A model generated the notes under the pieces. The model was not told the DNA's origin, searched no databases, and was given only the letters and a program-made list of their open reading frames with translations. A DNA stretch of 64,000 nucleotides, from contig CAJIZV010000002.1 in the NCBI GenBank assembly GCA_905181935.1, positions 62,001 to 126,000 on the forward strand, written 5' to 3'. This document shows, piece after piece, positions 25,072-34,292 of this stretch. Position numbers and translations under genes: made by a program. Position 1 is the stretch's first letter. Each line of letters opens with the position of its first letter. This DNA comes from an uncultured Amylibacter sp. Its GTDB lineage: Bacteria; Pseudomonadota; Alphaproteobacteria; Rhodobacterales; Rhodobacteraceae.

Positions 25072-26586
25072 ATGTTAGAGGGAATTCTTCTTGGCCTTGA
25101 AACAGCATTTTCTATTCAGATGTTATTAATGGTCATTGGTGGCTGTCTGATTGGTACTTTTATTGGTATGCTGCCAGGCCTTGGGCCAATGTCGATTATT
25201 GCAATCATGATTCCAGTTGCTATTTCAATAGGTGATCCTGCAGCAGCAATTATTCTTTTGGCAGGTGTATATTATGGTGCAATTTTTGGTGGCTCTACAT
25301 CATCAATTTTATTGAATGCTCCAGGAGTTGCTGGGACAGTGGCTACAAGTTTTGATGGTTATCCAATGGCAAAACAAGGCAAAGCTGGCAAAGCTTTAAC
25401 AATTGCAGCTATCGCTAGCTTTTGTGGAGGAACTATTGGAGCTGTATTGCTTATGATTTTTGCACCAGCGCTTTCATCAGTTGCCTTACTATTTCACTCG
25501 GCTGAATATTTTGCCTTAATGGTTGTTGGGCTTTCAGCTATAGCAGCCTTTGCTGGAACTGGACAAATTGCAAAGGCATTATTAATGACAGTTCTTGGAT
25601 TAATGTTAGGAACCGTTGGTGAAGGAACAATGTTTAGCCTTCCCAGATTTACTATGGGGGTAATGGACCTTCAATCAGGGCTAAGTTTTGTAACTCTTGC
25701 TATGGCAATGTTCGCTTTACCGGAAGCATTATTTCTAGTGCTTAACCCTCCTAAACCTGGATCAAGGAAAGCTGAAGAAATTAAAAATTTACGTATAACT
25801 CGAGAAGAAGCAAAATCGATTGCGCCTGTAATTGCTCGACAGTCTATTCAAGGTTTTTTTATTGGAGTTTTGCCGGGGGCAGGTGCGACAATCGCTAGTT
25901 TTCTTGGGTATGCAGTTGAGCGGAATATAGCCACAAAAGATGAACAGGACCAATTTGGCAAAGGTTCTATAAAAGGTTTGGCTGCACCTGAAACGGCAAA
26001 TAATGCAGCTTGTACAGGTTCTTTTGTTCCTCTTCTTACCCTTGGTATCCCAGGATCTGGTACTACTGCAATTTTGTTAGGAGCTCTAATTGCGTTAAAT
26101 GTCACTCCAGGGCCAAGATTGATGATCGACGAGCCACAGATATTTTGGGCTGTGATTATTTCTATGTATATTGGCAACTTTGTTTTGCTAGTTCTGAATT
26201 TGCCTTTAATTCCATATATTGCCAAAATTTTAGCAGTTCCTCGGAATTACCTGATACCGTATATTCTATTTTTTACTTTGATGGGTGCATATATTGGTCA
26301 AAACAACGCAACTGAATTATTATTATTAGTTGGATTTGGAGTTTGTGCTACAGCACTTAGATTTGCAGACTATCCATTAGCGCCATTACTTATTGGATTT
26401 ATTTTAGGTGGAATGCTTGAAGATAACTTTGCAAGATCAATGCAGTTATATGATGGCATTGCATTTGTCGGCCAACGTCCAATGACAATGATATTATTAG
26501 CAATAGCAATGCTATTAATTCTTTTACCTAGCCTTAGATCAAGGCGTGCTCAAATGCGTAGGAAGGGTGTAGCTGATGGTGATTAA
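25072..26586 (+). CDS. tctA: Tripartite tricarboxylate transporter large membrane subunit (TctA)
   Basis: This 504-residue permease has ten or more helices in two homologous halves. The family signatures are clear: GMLPGLGPMSIIAIMIP, GSTSSILLNAPG and, in the second half, GVLPGAGATIASFLGYAVE, GLAAPETANNAA and LTLGIPGSGTTAILLGAL. It carries out sodium- or proton-coupled uptake of the carboxylate handed over by TctC. It is the third gene of the tctCBA transcript. Confidence 0.93.
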   Translation: MLEGILLGLETAFSIQMLLMVIGGCLIGTFIGMLPGLGPMSIIAIMIPVAISIGDPAAAIILLAGVYYGAIFGGSTSSILLNAPGVAGTVATSFDGYPMAKQGKAGKALTIAAIASFCGGTIGAVLLMIFAPALSSVALLFHSAEYFALMVVGLSAIAAFAGTGQIAKALLMTVLGLMLGTVGEGTMFSLPRFTMGVMDLQSGLSFVTLAMAMFALPEALFLVLNPPKPGSRKAEEIKNLRITREEAKSIAPVIARQSIQGFFIGVLPGAGATIASFLGYAVERNIATKDEQDQFGKGSIKGLAAPETANNAACTGSFVPLLTLGIPGSGTTAILLGALIALNVTPGPRLMIDEPQIFWAVIISMYIGNFVLLVLNLPLIPYIAKILAVPRNYLIPYILFFTLMGAYIGQNNATELLLLVGFGVCATALRFADYPLAPLLIGFILGGMLEDNFARSMQLYDGIAFVGQRPMTMILLAIAMLLILLPSLRSRRAQMRRKGVADGD

Positions 26587-26732
26587 TATTTAAGTTAATA
26601 ATTTTAATTTAAACAAAAATATTTATGTTTTATTTATTAATATAAGATATTTTATTTGTTTGATTTATATGTATTAATTCGTCAGTATGATTTTTGTTAG
26701 ATATTTTCAATATATTAAAAGGAGACTATATT

Positions 26733-28277
26733 ATGTTTCATAAATTACTTTTGACTGCAGCTGTAATAGCTGCTTCAACGGTTACTGTTTCAGCTGAAAC
26801 AGTCCGATGGGCTCGTGCCGGAGATTCAATCACAATGGATCCACACGCTCAAAATGAGGGTGCAACGCACGCTTTAGCTCACCAGATATACGATACGCTG
26901 CTTCAGCGTGACATGTCAGGCTCGATTATCCCATCGTTAGCATTAAATTGGAAGGCACTTGCTGATAACCCAAATATATGGCGGTTACAACTTCGTGAGG
27001 GTGTAACCTTTCATGATGGCGCAGCGTTTGACGCAGAAGATGTAATTTTTTCATTAAACCGAGCAATGGCTGATGGTTCTGAAATGAAAGAGTTGTTGTC
27101 ATCTATTAAAGATGTTCGTGCTGTTGATGCTCTTACTGTAGATATAGAGACCAATGGTGCAAATCCTCTGTTAGTAAATAATCTGACCAATATGTTTATG
27201 ATGGATAAGGGGTGGGCAACTGCAAACGATGTTTTAACTCCGCATGATGTTGCAAAAGGTGAAACAAACTTTGCCACAATGAATACAAATGGCACAGGAG
27301 CATTTGTACTTGTAAGTCGTTCTGTAGACGAAAGGACAGTTCTTACTGCAAATCCAAATTATTGGGGTAAAGATATTTATCCGAATAAAGTAACTGATAT
27401 TATCTACACACCGATCCAATCTGCTGCGACACGTGTTGCTGCTCTTTTATCAGGAGAAGTGGACATTATCCAAGATGTTCCAGTTCAGGATCTTAATCGT
27501 GTTTCAAATACAGATGGTTTGGCAGTAGCGACTGCAGCACAAAATCGTGTTGTATTCTTTGGATTAGATACAGTTGAAGGACCTACAAGTAACTTAAAAG
27601 TGCGACAAGCAATGAATATTGCGATTAACCGTGATGCAATCAAAAAGATTGTGATGCGTGAGCAATCTGATCCAACTGGAGTTATTATGCCTCCGTTTGT
27701 GAATGGTTGGACAGAAGAGTTAAATCAGTATCCTGATTATAACGTTGAGGCAGCTAAGACATTGATGTCAGAAGCAGGTTTTGCAAATGGTTTTGATATT
27801 ACGCTCAATTGCCCAAATGATCGTTATGTAAATGATGAAGCAATATGTCAGGCTGCAGTTGGTATGATGGCTCGAATTGGTGTTAATGTAACTCTTGACT
27901 CAAAGCCAAAAGCACAACATTTTCCAATAGCAAAAGGTGGAGACGCTGATTTCTATATGTTGGGATGGGGTGTTCCAACGTTTGATTCACATTATATTTT
28001 CAATTACTTAGTACATACACAAACTGACAAACGTGGATCTTGGAATCCAACAGGATATTCAAATGTGGATGTAGATGCTATGATAGTGAGCTTAGAGGCA
28101 GAAACTAACCTTGCAGTACGTGATGCAACAATTGCAAAAATTTGGGCAGCTGTTCAAGATGCGCAAATGTATCTTCCTATTCACAATCAGGTACTGAATT
28201 GGGGTATGAAAGGCAATATTAACTTTGATGTGCAGCCTGAAGACCAGCCGCACTTTCAATTCCTAACCTTTAAATAA
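26733..28277 (+). CDS. Peptide/nickel-type ABC transporter substrate-binding protein (DppA-like)
   Basis: This 514-residue periplasmic binding protein of family 5 has a signal peptide (residues 1-about 19, ending VSA), then ARAGDSITMDPHAQNEG, LREGVTFHDGAAFDAEDV and KVRQAMNIAINRDAI, all standard landmarks of oligopeptide- and dipeptide-binding proteins. The start at 26733 has AAAAGGAGA; the frame is open from 26694 without a better start. It heads a complete five-gene importer. The cargo may be peptides or another amphipathic solute. Confidence 0.92.
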   Translation: MFHKLLLTAAVIAASTVTVSAETVRWARAGDSITMDPHAQNEGATHALAHQIYDTLLQRDMSGSIIPSLALNWKALADNPNIWRLQLREGVTFHDGAAFDAEDVIFSLNRAMADGSEMKELLSSIKDVRAVDALTVDIETNGANPLLVNNLTNMFMMDKGWATANDVLTPHDVAKGETNFATMNTNGTGAFVLVSRSVDERTVLTANPNYWGKDIYPNKVTDIIYTPIQSAATRVAALLSGEVDIIQDVPVQDLNRVSNTDGLAVATAAQNRVVFFGLDTVEGPTSNLKVRQAMNIAINRDAIKKIVMREQSDPTGVIMPPFVNGWTEELNQYPDYNVEAAKTLMSEAGFANGFDITLNCPNDRYVNDEAICQAAVGMMARIGVNVTLDSKPKAQHFPIAKGGDADFYMLGWGVPTFDSHYIFNYLVHTQTDKRGSWNPTGYSNVDVDAMIVSLEAETNLAVRDATIAKIWAAVQDAQMYLPIHNQVLNWGMKGNINFDVQPEDQPHFQFLTFK

Positions 28278-28285
28278 GGTTTACA

Positions 28286-28317
28286 AACACTAGCCCATAA
28301 GCTTATGGGCTAGTGTT
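28286..28317 (+). terminator. Perfect palindrome between dppA-like and permease genes
   Basis: A perfect 32-base palindrome (half-site AACACTAGCCCATAAG) begins eight bases after the binding-protein stop. It can form a long stem, and AT-rich DNA follows without a clean T run. As the permease genes continue downstream, it is likely an attenuator or a 3'-end stabiliser of the binding-protein message. Confidence 0.7.
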
Positions 28318-28425
28318 ATATATAAAAATTTATTTTATTATTTTGATCCTGCACTTTGTGTTCTTTGAATGGAGAAATCTTGTTGCGCTATTTTATCCCT
28401 AAATCTTATATGCTGAGTTGACCTT

Positions 28426-29409
28426 ATGTTAATCATTATTTTGAGACGATTGGGGCAATCTATTTTAGTATTATTCCTTGTGGCTCTAATTTCCTTCCTT
28501 ATTTTTCGTTTTGTAGGTAACCCGGTAGATAACTTAATGGGTCAAGAGGCTACGCTATTACAGCGGGCTGCTCTTGAAGAAGCACTGGGCTTAAACGATC
28601 CTTTATATAAACAATATTTTAACTTTGTTTGGCGAGCTATTCACTTTGATTTTGGAAATTCTTACAGGGGTGCTTTACCAGTAGCTGAACTAATTGCGAG
28701 TAGATTACCGGCAACTTTAGAGTTAGCATTGACCTCTGCAATATTTGCATTGGTTTTTGGTGTAATTACCGGTATTTATACTGCCATTAAACGTGGCGGT
28801 TTTATTGCAAATTTAATTCTTTCTACTTCATTAATTGGGGTATCATTACCGACATTTCTAATTGGTGTTTTACTAATATGGTTGTTTGCTGTTGAACTAA
28901 GATGGTTACCTTCTTTTGGAAGAGGTGAAGTTGTCACTTTAGGTTGGTGGACAACTGGTTTCTTAACTATATCTGGCCTTAAATCTCTTATTTTACCGAG
29001 TATTACTTTAGGGCTCTATCAACTTACATTGATTATGCGATTAACTCGCTCTGAAATGCTTGAAGTTTTGCGCCAGGACTATGTTCGCTTTGCTAAAGCT
29101 CTTGGATTATCCAATAAGCAAGTGCATTTTAATCATGCTCTTCCAAATACGCTAGTGCCAGTCATTACTATAGCTGGCTTACAACTCGGATCAATAGTTG
29201 CATTTGCAATTATTACTGAATCTGTTTTCCAATGGCCTGGAGTAGGATTGCTTTTTATTAATGCAGTATACTTTGTAGATATTCCAGTAATGAGTGCTTA
29301 TCTACTTTTAGTGGGTGTGTTATTTGTATTTATTAACCTATTGGTTGACCTGTTGTATCTCGCGATTGATCCACGATTACGCGATAGTCAATTGAATGGG
29401 GAAAGATGA
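28426..29409 (+). CDS. Peptide-type ABC transporter permease (DppB-like)
   Basis: This 327-residue inner-membrane permease has six helices. It has the family's N-terminal IILRRLGQSILVLFLV and the motif LPATLELAL, and the coupling region EVLRQDYVRFAKALGLSNKQVHFNHALPN. It forms a heterodimer with the next gene product. It lies 148 bases after the binding protein, beyond a palindrome; its stop is nearly joined to the next gene. Confidence 0.92.
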   Translation: MLIIILRRLGQSILVLFLVALISFLIFRFVGNPVDNLMGQEATLLQRAALEEALGLNDPLYKQYFNFVWRAIHFDFGNSYRGALPVAELIASRLPATLELALTSAIFALVFGVITGIYTAIKRGGFIANLILSTSLIGVSLPTFLIGVLLIWLFAVELRWLPSFGRGEVVTLGWWTTGFLTISGLKSLILPSITLGLYQLTLIMRLTRSEMLEVLRQDYVRFAKALGLSNKQVHFNHALPNTLVPVITIAGLQLGSIVAFAIITESVFQWPGVGLLFINAVYFVDIPVMSAYLLLVGVLFVFINLLVDLLYLAIDPRLRDSQLNGER

Positions 29410-29410
29410 T

Positions 29411-30319
29411 ATGATGAACCGTTTTCTAGATTCTGATTTTTTCCATGATTTTTTACGCGCACCAGTTGCACTTATCTCATTCTGTGTCGTTTTAATTTTA
29501 GTTTTGAGTGCTGTTTTTGCTCAATTTATTGCACCTACTAATCCTTTTGATCCAGCCAGCTTAGAATTAATGAATGGTTTCACGCCACCTTTAGAAGCAA
29601 ACATGTTTACTGGTGAGATTTTTTTGTTAGGTACAGATGATCAAGGTCGCGATTTATTTTCTGCTATTCTTTATGGACTGCGAATATCACTTTTTGTTGG
29701 ACTAATGGCAGTCACTTTGGCTATGGTTTTGGGCGTTATGCTTGGTCTTATAGCTGGATACGTTGGAGGTTGGCTTGATAATTTAATTATGCGGCTTGCT
29801 GATATACAAATGACATTTCCATCGATATTGATAGCAATGCTTATTTTTGGTATTGCCCGAGGGCTTTTACCTCCTGAATTGCGCTACGAAATGGCAATTA
29901 CAGTATTAATTATTTCAATAGGTTTATCTGAATGGGTGCCGTTTGCACGTACTGTACGTGGTTCAACTATGGTTGAAAAAGAAAAAGAATATGTAGCTGC
30001 TGCCAGATTAATTGGTCTAAATCGTTGGCAAATTATGATCCGCCATATTCTTCCAAATGTTTTGGGGCCTGTATTAGTAATAGCAACGATCACGTTTGCA
30101 TTAGCAATCATCGCTGAGGCAACACTATCGTTCCTTGGAGTTGGTGCTCCACCCACTGAACCAAGTTTAGGAACATTGATCCGTGTTGGTCAGGATTATT
30201 TATTTTCAGGTGAGTGGTGGATTTTACTTTTTCCTGCTGTGACCTTGTTAGCTTTAGCATTAGCTGTGAATCTACTTGGTGATTGGTTGCGAGATACATT
30301 GAATCCGAGGCTTAAGTAA
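29411..30319 (+). CDS. Peptide-type ABC transporter permease (DppC-like)
   Basis: This permease of about 302 residues starts with an N-terminal helix, then LLGTDDQGRDLFSAILYGLRISL, the typical DppC entrance, then five more helices with the coupling loop EYVAAARLIGLNRWQIMIRHILPN. The start at 29411 (GGGGAAAGA upstream) is preferred over the 29396 ATG that overlaps the preceding gene. Its TAA overlaps the next ATG. Confidence 0.92.
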   Translation: MMNRFLDSDFFHDFLRAPVALISFCVVLILVLSAVFAQFIAPTNPFDPASLELMNGFTPPLEANMFTGEIFLLGTDDQGRDLFSAILYGLRISLFVGLMAVTLAMVLGVMLGLIAGYVGGWLDNLIMRLADIQMTFPSILIAMLIFGIARGLLPPELRYEMAITVLIISIGLSEWVPFARTVRGSTMVEKEKEYVAAARLIGLNRWQIMIRHILPNVLGPVLVIATITFALAIIAEATLSFLGVGAPPTEPSLGTLIRVGQDYLFSGEWWILLFPAVTLLALALAVNLLGDWLRDTLNPRLK

Positions 30320-31278
30320 TGTCAGAAAATTTACTTCAAATTAAGAATATTAGTGTAACGTTTAAAACTCGTCATGGAGTTTTAAAGGCCATAGATGATT
30401 TATCTTTAAATGTAAAAAAAGGTGAAATATTAGGTTTGGTTGGTGAGTCTGGTGCTGGAAAATCTATGACTGGGGCTGCAGTATTAGGTCTGATTGATCC
30501 ACCTGGGCGCTTATCTAGTGGTCAGATTTGGTATAAAGGCCAACGTATTGATCAAGCTCCAGAAACTATACGTGGTCACGAAATCTCAATGATTTTTCAA
30601 GATCCTCTAGTTAGTCTTAATCCATTACGTAGGATTGGTGATCAACTAGTTGAGACGATATTAACGCACATGCCCATTACAAAAGCTGAAGCTGTTGATC
30701 GTGCCCGAAAGGGATTAGAAGAAGTTGGCATTGATCCAGAACGTATTAATGCTTATCCACATACTTTTTCTGGTGGTATGCGTCAGCGGGTAGTGATTGC
30801 CTTGGCTTTGGCACCAGAACCAGCATTGATCATTGCTGATGAACCTACAACTGCTTTGGATGTTTCTGTTCAAGCGCAAATACTTGATTTGTTAAAGCAA
30901 CTTTGTCGCGAACGAGGGACTTCAATAATTTTGGTTACACATGATATGGGTGTGATTGCAGAGACAACTGATAGGGTAGGAGTTCTTTATGCAGGTAGGC
31001 TGGCTGAAATAGGTGAAACACGAGATGTGTTAACTAACCCAAAACATCCATATACTAAAGGGCTTGTTGCTTCAACTCCACGCATAGACGCCAGTTCGTT
31101 TGATAAAACACTTTATCAAATTTCTGGTTCAATGCCAAAGCTTGATGCTATGCCGAATGGTTGTGCATTTCATCCGCGTTGCGAATTTGCTTTAGATAAA
31201 TGCCGTATCGATCGCCCATCTATTATTGCTGATCGTGCTGCCTGTTGGCTTTTGGATGGAGAGGAAACTTTACTATGA
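30319..31278 (+). CDS. Peptide-type ABC transporter ATPase (DppD-like)
   Basis: This 319-residue ATPase has Walker A GESGAGKS (about residues 40-47), the signature SGGMRQR and Walker B LIIADEPTTALD. A C-terminal oligopeptide-specific extension carries CAFHPRCEFALDKC, the four-cysteine pattern that binds an iron-sulfur cluster in DppD. Start and stop overlap neighbours (TAATG and ATGA), so the transporter genes are tightly coupled. Confidence 0.92.
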   Translation: MSENLLQIKNISVTFKTRHGVLKAIDDLSLNVKKGEILGLVGESGAGKSMTGAAVLGLIDPPGRLSSGQIWYKGQRIDQAPETIRGHEISMIFQDPLVSLNPLRRIGDQLVETILTHMPITKAEAVDRARKGLEEVGIDPERINAYPHTFSGGMRQRVVIALALAPEPALIIADEPTTALDVSVQAQILDLLKQLCRERGTSIILVTHDMGVIAETTDRVGVLYAGRLAEIGETRDVLTNPKHPYTKGLVASTPRIDASSFDKTLYQISGSMPKLDAMPNGCAFHPRCEFALDKCRIDRPSIIADRAACWLLDGEETLL

Positions 31279-32090
31279 GCTTCGTTGTAGCAAAAGGTTT
31301 AACACGTAATTATGATCTATCTGAACCATTAATTGTACGCGCATTAACAATGCGGCCTAAACGTATATTAACTGCAGTAGATAATGTGAATTTTTCGATT
31401 GAAAAAGGTACAACATACGCACTTGTTGGTGAGAGTGGCTCAGGAAAATCAACAATAGCAAAAATGGCAGTTGGACTATTAAAGCCTTCTGCTGGAACGC
31501 TTATAATGGACGGTAAAAATTTAAATGATCCAGCATTAGCGCGCAATGAACAATTAGCTCTCAGGCGCCGTATTCAAATGGTTTTCCAATCTCCATACGC
31601 TAGTCTTAATCCACGCTGGAGAGTTGGGGATATTATAGCTGAACCTATCAAAGCGTTTGGCTTAATAGATGGTACTAAAGCTCAATTTATGCGTGTTTCG
31701 GAGCTGTTAGAGCAGGTTGGTCTTGCTTCCAGTGATGCCAATAAATACCCACATGAGTTTTCTGGAGGGCAACGACAGCGTATTTCTATTGCAAGAGCTT
31801 TATCTTCTCAACCCGAGGTAATTGTTTGTGACGAGCCTACGTCTGCTTTAGATGTATCGGTTCAGGCGCAGGTCCTAAACCTTCTTAAAGCGCTTCAAAA
31901 AGAATATGCTTTAACATATTTATTTATAACTCACGATTTAGCTGTAGTTTCAACTATGGCAAATAAAATTGGAGTATTAAACAAAGGTAAGCTGGTTGAA
32001 GAGCAATCTCCTACTGGGCTATTTTCTAGGCCTCAGCAAGATTATACTAAAATGCTCCTAAATTCAGCTCCAAGTATAAATTTTGGCTAA
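31275..32090 (+). CDS. Peptide-type ABC transporter ATPase (DppF-like)
   Basis: This protein of about 271 residues is the second ATPase of the importer. It has Walker A GESGSGKS, the signature SGGQRQR, Walker B VIVCDEPTSALDVS and the switch histidine in ITHDLAV. The start at 31275 overlaps the preceding stop (ATGA) and has GGAGAGGAAA upstream; the frame is also open from 31245. It is the last gene of the operon. An Lrp-type regulator lies convergent 28 bases beyond. Confidence 0.92.
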   Translation: MSFVVAKGLTRNYDLSEPLIVRALTMRPKRILTAVDNVNFSIEKGTTYALVGESGSGKSTIAKMAVGLLKPSAGTLIMDGKNLNDPALARNEQLALRRRIQMVFQSPYASLNPRWRVGDIIAEPIKAFGLIDGTKAQFMRVSELLEQVGLASSDANKYPHEFSGGQRQRISIARALSSQPEVIVCDEPTSALDVSVQAQVLNLLKALQKEYALTYLFITHDLAVVSTMANKIGVLNKGKLVEEQSPTGLFSRPQQDYTKMLLNSAPSINFG

Positions 32091-32118
32091 ATTCTATTTA
32101 TATAAGGAGCGTTATTAA

Positions 32119-32577
32119 TTAAATTGGTAGTTCTGTTGTATCTTTTATTTCATCCATTACGAAGCTTGCGGAAATATATGATAAAGGAACACGTTTTATT
32201 AATCGCTTATAAAACGCATCGTATTCGTTTACACCTTCAATTCGTACACGGAGTATATAATCAAGATCACCTGACATTCTATAAGCACCAACAATTTCAG
32301 GTAATTCACGTACGGCAGAATCAAATAATTTAAGCCATTTTTCATCATGTTGATTTGTGCGAACTATAACGAAAACTGTAGTACCTAATCCAACGGTCTG
32401 CGGGTCAAGAATTGCTACACGCCGCGCTATAACCCCACTAGATTCAAGGTTTTTCATTCGCCGCCAGCATGCATTTCTCGATAAGTTAACCAAATCGGCT
32501 AGTGCATCAACTCCAAGACTTGCATCACGCTGAAGCACTCGTAATATTTTGCGGTCTATTTCATCTAAACTTTTCAT
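32119..32577 (-). CDS. Lrp/AsnC-family transcriptional regulator
   Basis: This 152-residue regulator has an N-terminal helix-turn-helix (about 4-60; LDEIDRKILRVLQRDASLGVDALADLVNLS) and a C-terminal RAM ligand-binding domain with YRMSGDLDYILRV. Such proteins sense amino acids. It is convergent with the peptide-type importer and may control it or an amino-acid pathway elsewhere. No operator is obvious in the upstream gap. Confidence 0.88.
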   Translation of the reverse strand: MKSLDEIDRKILRVLQRDASLGVDALADLVNLSRNACWRRMKNLESSGVIARRVAILDPQTVGLGTTVFVIVRTNQHDEKWLKLFDSAVRELPEIVGAYRMSGDLDYILRVRIEGVNEYDAFYKRLIKRVPLSYISASFVMDEIKDTTELPI

Positions 32578-32985
32578 TATGTTGTGGATATTATCCCATA
32601 ATCATAAAGAAATCTACAATTTATCGGACAATATATCATTAAATCTATGGGTTAAGTAGGTTATATAAGATTATAGGTATAATATTATGTTGAGTAACAA
32701 AAAAAATATTAAAAATACGATATAAACTTTTCACAAAATTTTCTTGCTCATTCAAATAGCTTTATTGAAGTTTATTGGTGGCATGCTCGTTTGGCTTTTG
32801 GTTGCTTTATTTTTAGCGGCATATGTTGCACTTATTTACACAGTATTACCTCTTTTTTTTTAACAATGGCAAGTCGAATTATATTACGGTTTCATATAAA
32901 AATTACTAAACCAGAATAAATATTCTTAAATCAAAAGTAAACTATATGTTCCATTTTAATTTAAAAATCTAATTTTGTAGTCAAT
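32578..32985. other. AT-rich intergenic region (about 400 bases)
   Basis: This gap lies between the Lrp-type gene and the ArsR-type gene. Apart from one 26-codon hydrophobic ORF at 32783-32863 I see no gene, RNA or strong hairpin. It holds the promoter of the Lrp-type gene, and its right end receives the 3' end of the ArsR-type gene. Confidence 0.5.
32783..32863 (+). CDS. Possible 26-residue membrane peptide
   Basis: The ORF starts with ATG and encodes a single hydrophobic helix (MLVWLLVALFLAAYVALIY, then a short tail). GGTGG stands only two bases upstream, which is too close for a good Shine-Dalgarno. The frame is open further upstream to alternative TTG codons. Its composition is unusually helix-like for random AT-rich DNA, but this is weak support for a gene. 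Confidence 0.25.
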   Translation: MLVWLLVALFLAAYVALIYTVLPLFF

Positions 32986-33285
32986 TTATTGTGAACAAAA
33001 AAGTTTATGTAGAACTTCTAAAACTTGTGAAACCTCTGTACCTTTTAATGAATAATAAATTGTTTGACCTTCGCGGCGTGTTTTAACTAATTCTGCATCA
33101 CGTAATTTTTTAAGATGATGAGACATTGCTGGTTGTGATAAATTTGTGCTTGAAGCAAGTTTAAGAACGCTTTGCTCCCCTTCAAGCAATATACACATTA
33201 AGCGTAAGCGTACTGGTTGTGATAACATTTCCATCAATTTTGCAGCATCCAAAATATTTGGTTCTAGTTCACTAAAATCCAACAA
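32986..33285 (-). CDS. ArsR-family repressor, SqrR/BigR-like (persulfide-sensing)
   Basis: This 99-residue winged-helix repressor has the recognition helix around SQPAMSHHLKKLR. The two cysteines Cys31 (LRLMCILLEGEQSV) and Cys97 (HKLFCSQ) are 66 residues apart, the same spacing as the reactive pair in SqrR (Cys41/Cys107) and BigR (Cys42/Cys108), which form a tetrasulfide bridge with persulfides. It is divergent from the YeeE-like and persulfide dioxygenase-like genes, the usual targets. It is shorter at the N-terminus than SqrR. Sensing of reactive sulfur is therefore a well-supported inference. Confidence 0.85.
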   Translation of the reverse strand: MLDFSELEPNILDAAKLMEMLSQPVRLRLMCILLEGEQSVLKLASSTNLSQPAMSHHLKKLRDAELVKTRREGQTIYYSLKGTEVSQVLEVLHKLFCSQ

Positions 33286-33382
33286 ATTATTCCCCTTGTA
33301 TATTAGTTAATACTTATATAAGTAAATTTTAATATAAATTATTTTTTATATTCAAACAACATCATTATTATTAATATATATA

Positions 33383-33844
33383 ATGGTTAATGCTATAGGG
33401 ATTTTAAATTTGGAAACTCAGTTTACACCGTTCACGTCTTTAGCTGGTGGTGCACTAATAGGTTTATCTGCGATTGTGTTAATGTTAGCTCATGGTCGTA
33501 TAGCAGGTATCAGTGGAATAATCTCTCGTCTTTTACCTCCGTCAATTGACAAGATGGGGGCAACTCAAGGCCTTACCTTTGTTATGGGTCTATTGCTTTC
33601 TACACCCTTGTGGTTCACGTTTTCTTATCAGGCGCCTGTTCAATCTGTATCTAACAATTTTGTTCTTCTTGGTTTTGCTGGCCTTTTAGTGGGTTTTGGA
33701 TCGGTTTTGGGCAACGGCTGTACAAGTGGCCATGGCGTGTGTGGTGTTTCGAGGGCCTCAGGGAGATCTGTAGTCGCTACAATTATATTTATGTCTACAG
33801 GGTTCTTAACTGTCTTTACTCTTCGCCATGTTGTTGGAGGATAG
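33383..33844 (+). CDS. YeeE/YedE-type sulfur transport protein, first half
   Basis: This 153-residue membrane protein has about four helices and carries the conserved GNGCTSGHGVCG motif (Cys113, Cys120) of YeeE/YedE proteins, which move thiosulfate or related sulfur compounds. Here the family is split into two short proteins encoded side by side, as in bigR-type operons. It is divergent from the SqrR-like repressor and lies three bases from its partner. Confidence 0.87.
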   Translation: MVNAIGILNLETQFTPFTSLAGGALIGLSAIVLMLAHGRIAGISGIISRLLPPSIDKMGATQGLTFVMGLLLSTPLWFTFSYQAPVQSVSNNFVLLGFAGLLVGFGSVLGNGCTSGHGVCGVSRASGRSVVATIIFMSTGFLTVFTLRHVVGG

Positions 33845-33847
33845 GTT

Positions 33848-34255
33848 ATGCGTACCATTATTACTTTAATAGCAGGATTACTTTTTGGTAGTGGTTTGAA
33901 ATTGTCAGGAATGGTTAATCCACTTAAAGTTCAAAATTTTCTTGACTTGTTTGGTGATTGGGATCCAAGTTTAGCCTTTGTAATGGGGGGGGCAATTGCA
34001 GTAACTATGCCAAGTTTTTGGTTAATTAAAAAGCGAGGAAGCCCCATGTACAATGATAAATTTCACCTACCTAAAAATACTGACTTCGACATGAAACTTA
34101 TTTTAGGTGCTGCAATATTTGGCATGGGGTGGGGATTAGGTGGTTTTTGTCCAGGCCCAGCAATTACATCCCTTTCTCTTGCTGCAAGTGGAACTTTTAT
34201 TTTTGTACCAACAATGTTGATTGGAATGATTGCGGCTAAATCTATATTTAAATAA
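33848..34255 (+). CDS. YeeE/YedE-type sulfur transport protein, second half (DUF6691)
   Basis: This 135-residue membrane protein has the complementary motif GWGLGGFCPGPAI (Cys101). Together with the preceding protein it makes the full YeeE-like channel. The genes are three bases apart, and the next gene, a persulfide dioxygenase-like enzyme, follows after 37 bases. The substrate is likely a reduced sulfur species, by family and context. Confidence 0.87.
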   Translation: MRTIITLIAGLLFGSGLKLSGMVNPLKVQNFLDLFGDWDPSLAFVMGGAIAVTMPSFWLIKKRGSPMYNDKFHLPKNTDFDMKLILGAAIFGMGWGLGGFCPGPAITSLSLAASGTFIFVPTMLIGMIAAKSIFK

Positions 34256-34292
34256 TTAATTAATTTGGTCTATTATTATAAAGGAAACTTGA

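Noticed and set aside
25848..26225. 125-codon minus-strand open frame inside tctA
   Set aside because: Antisense of the conserved second TctA half; no independent support.
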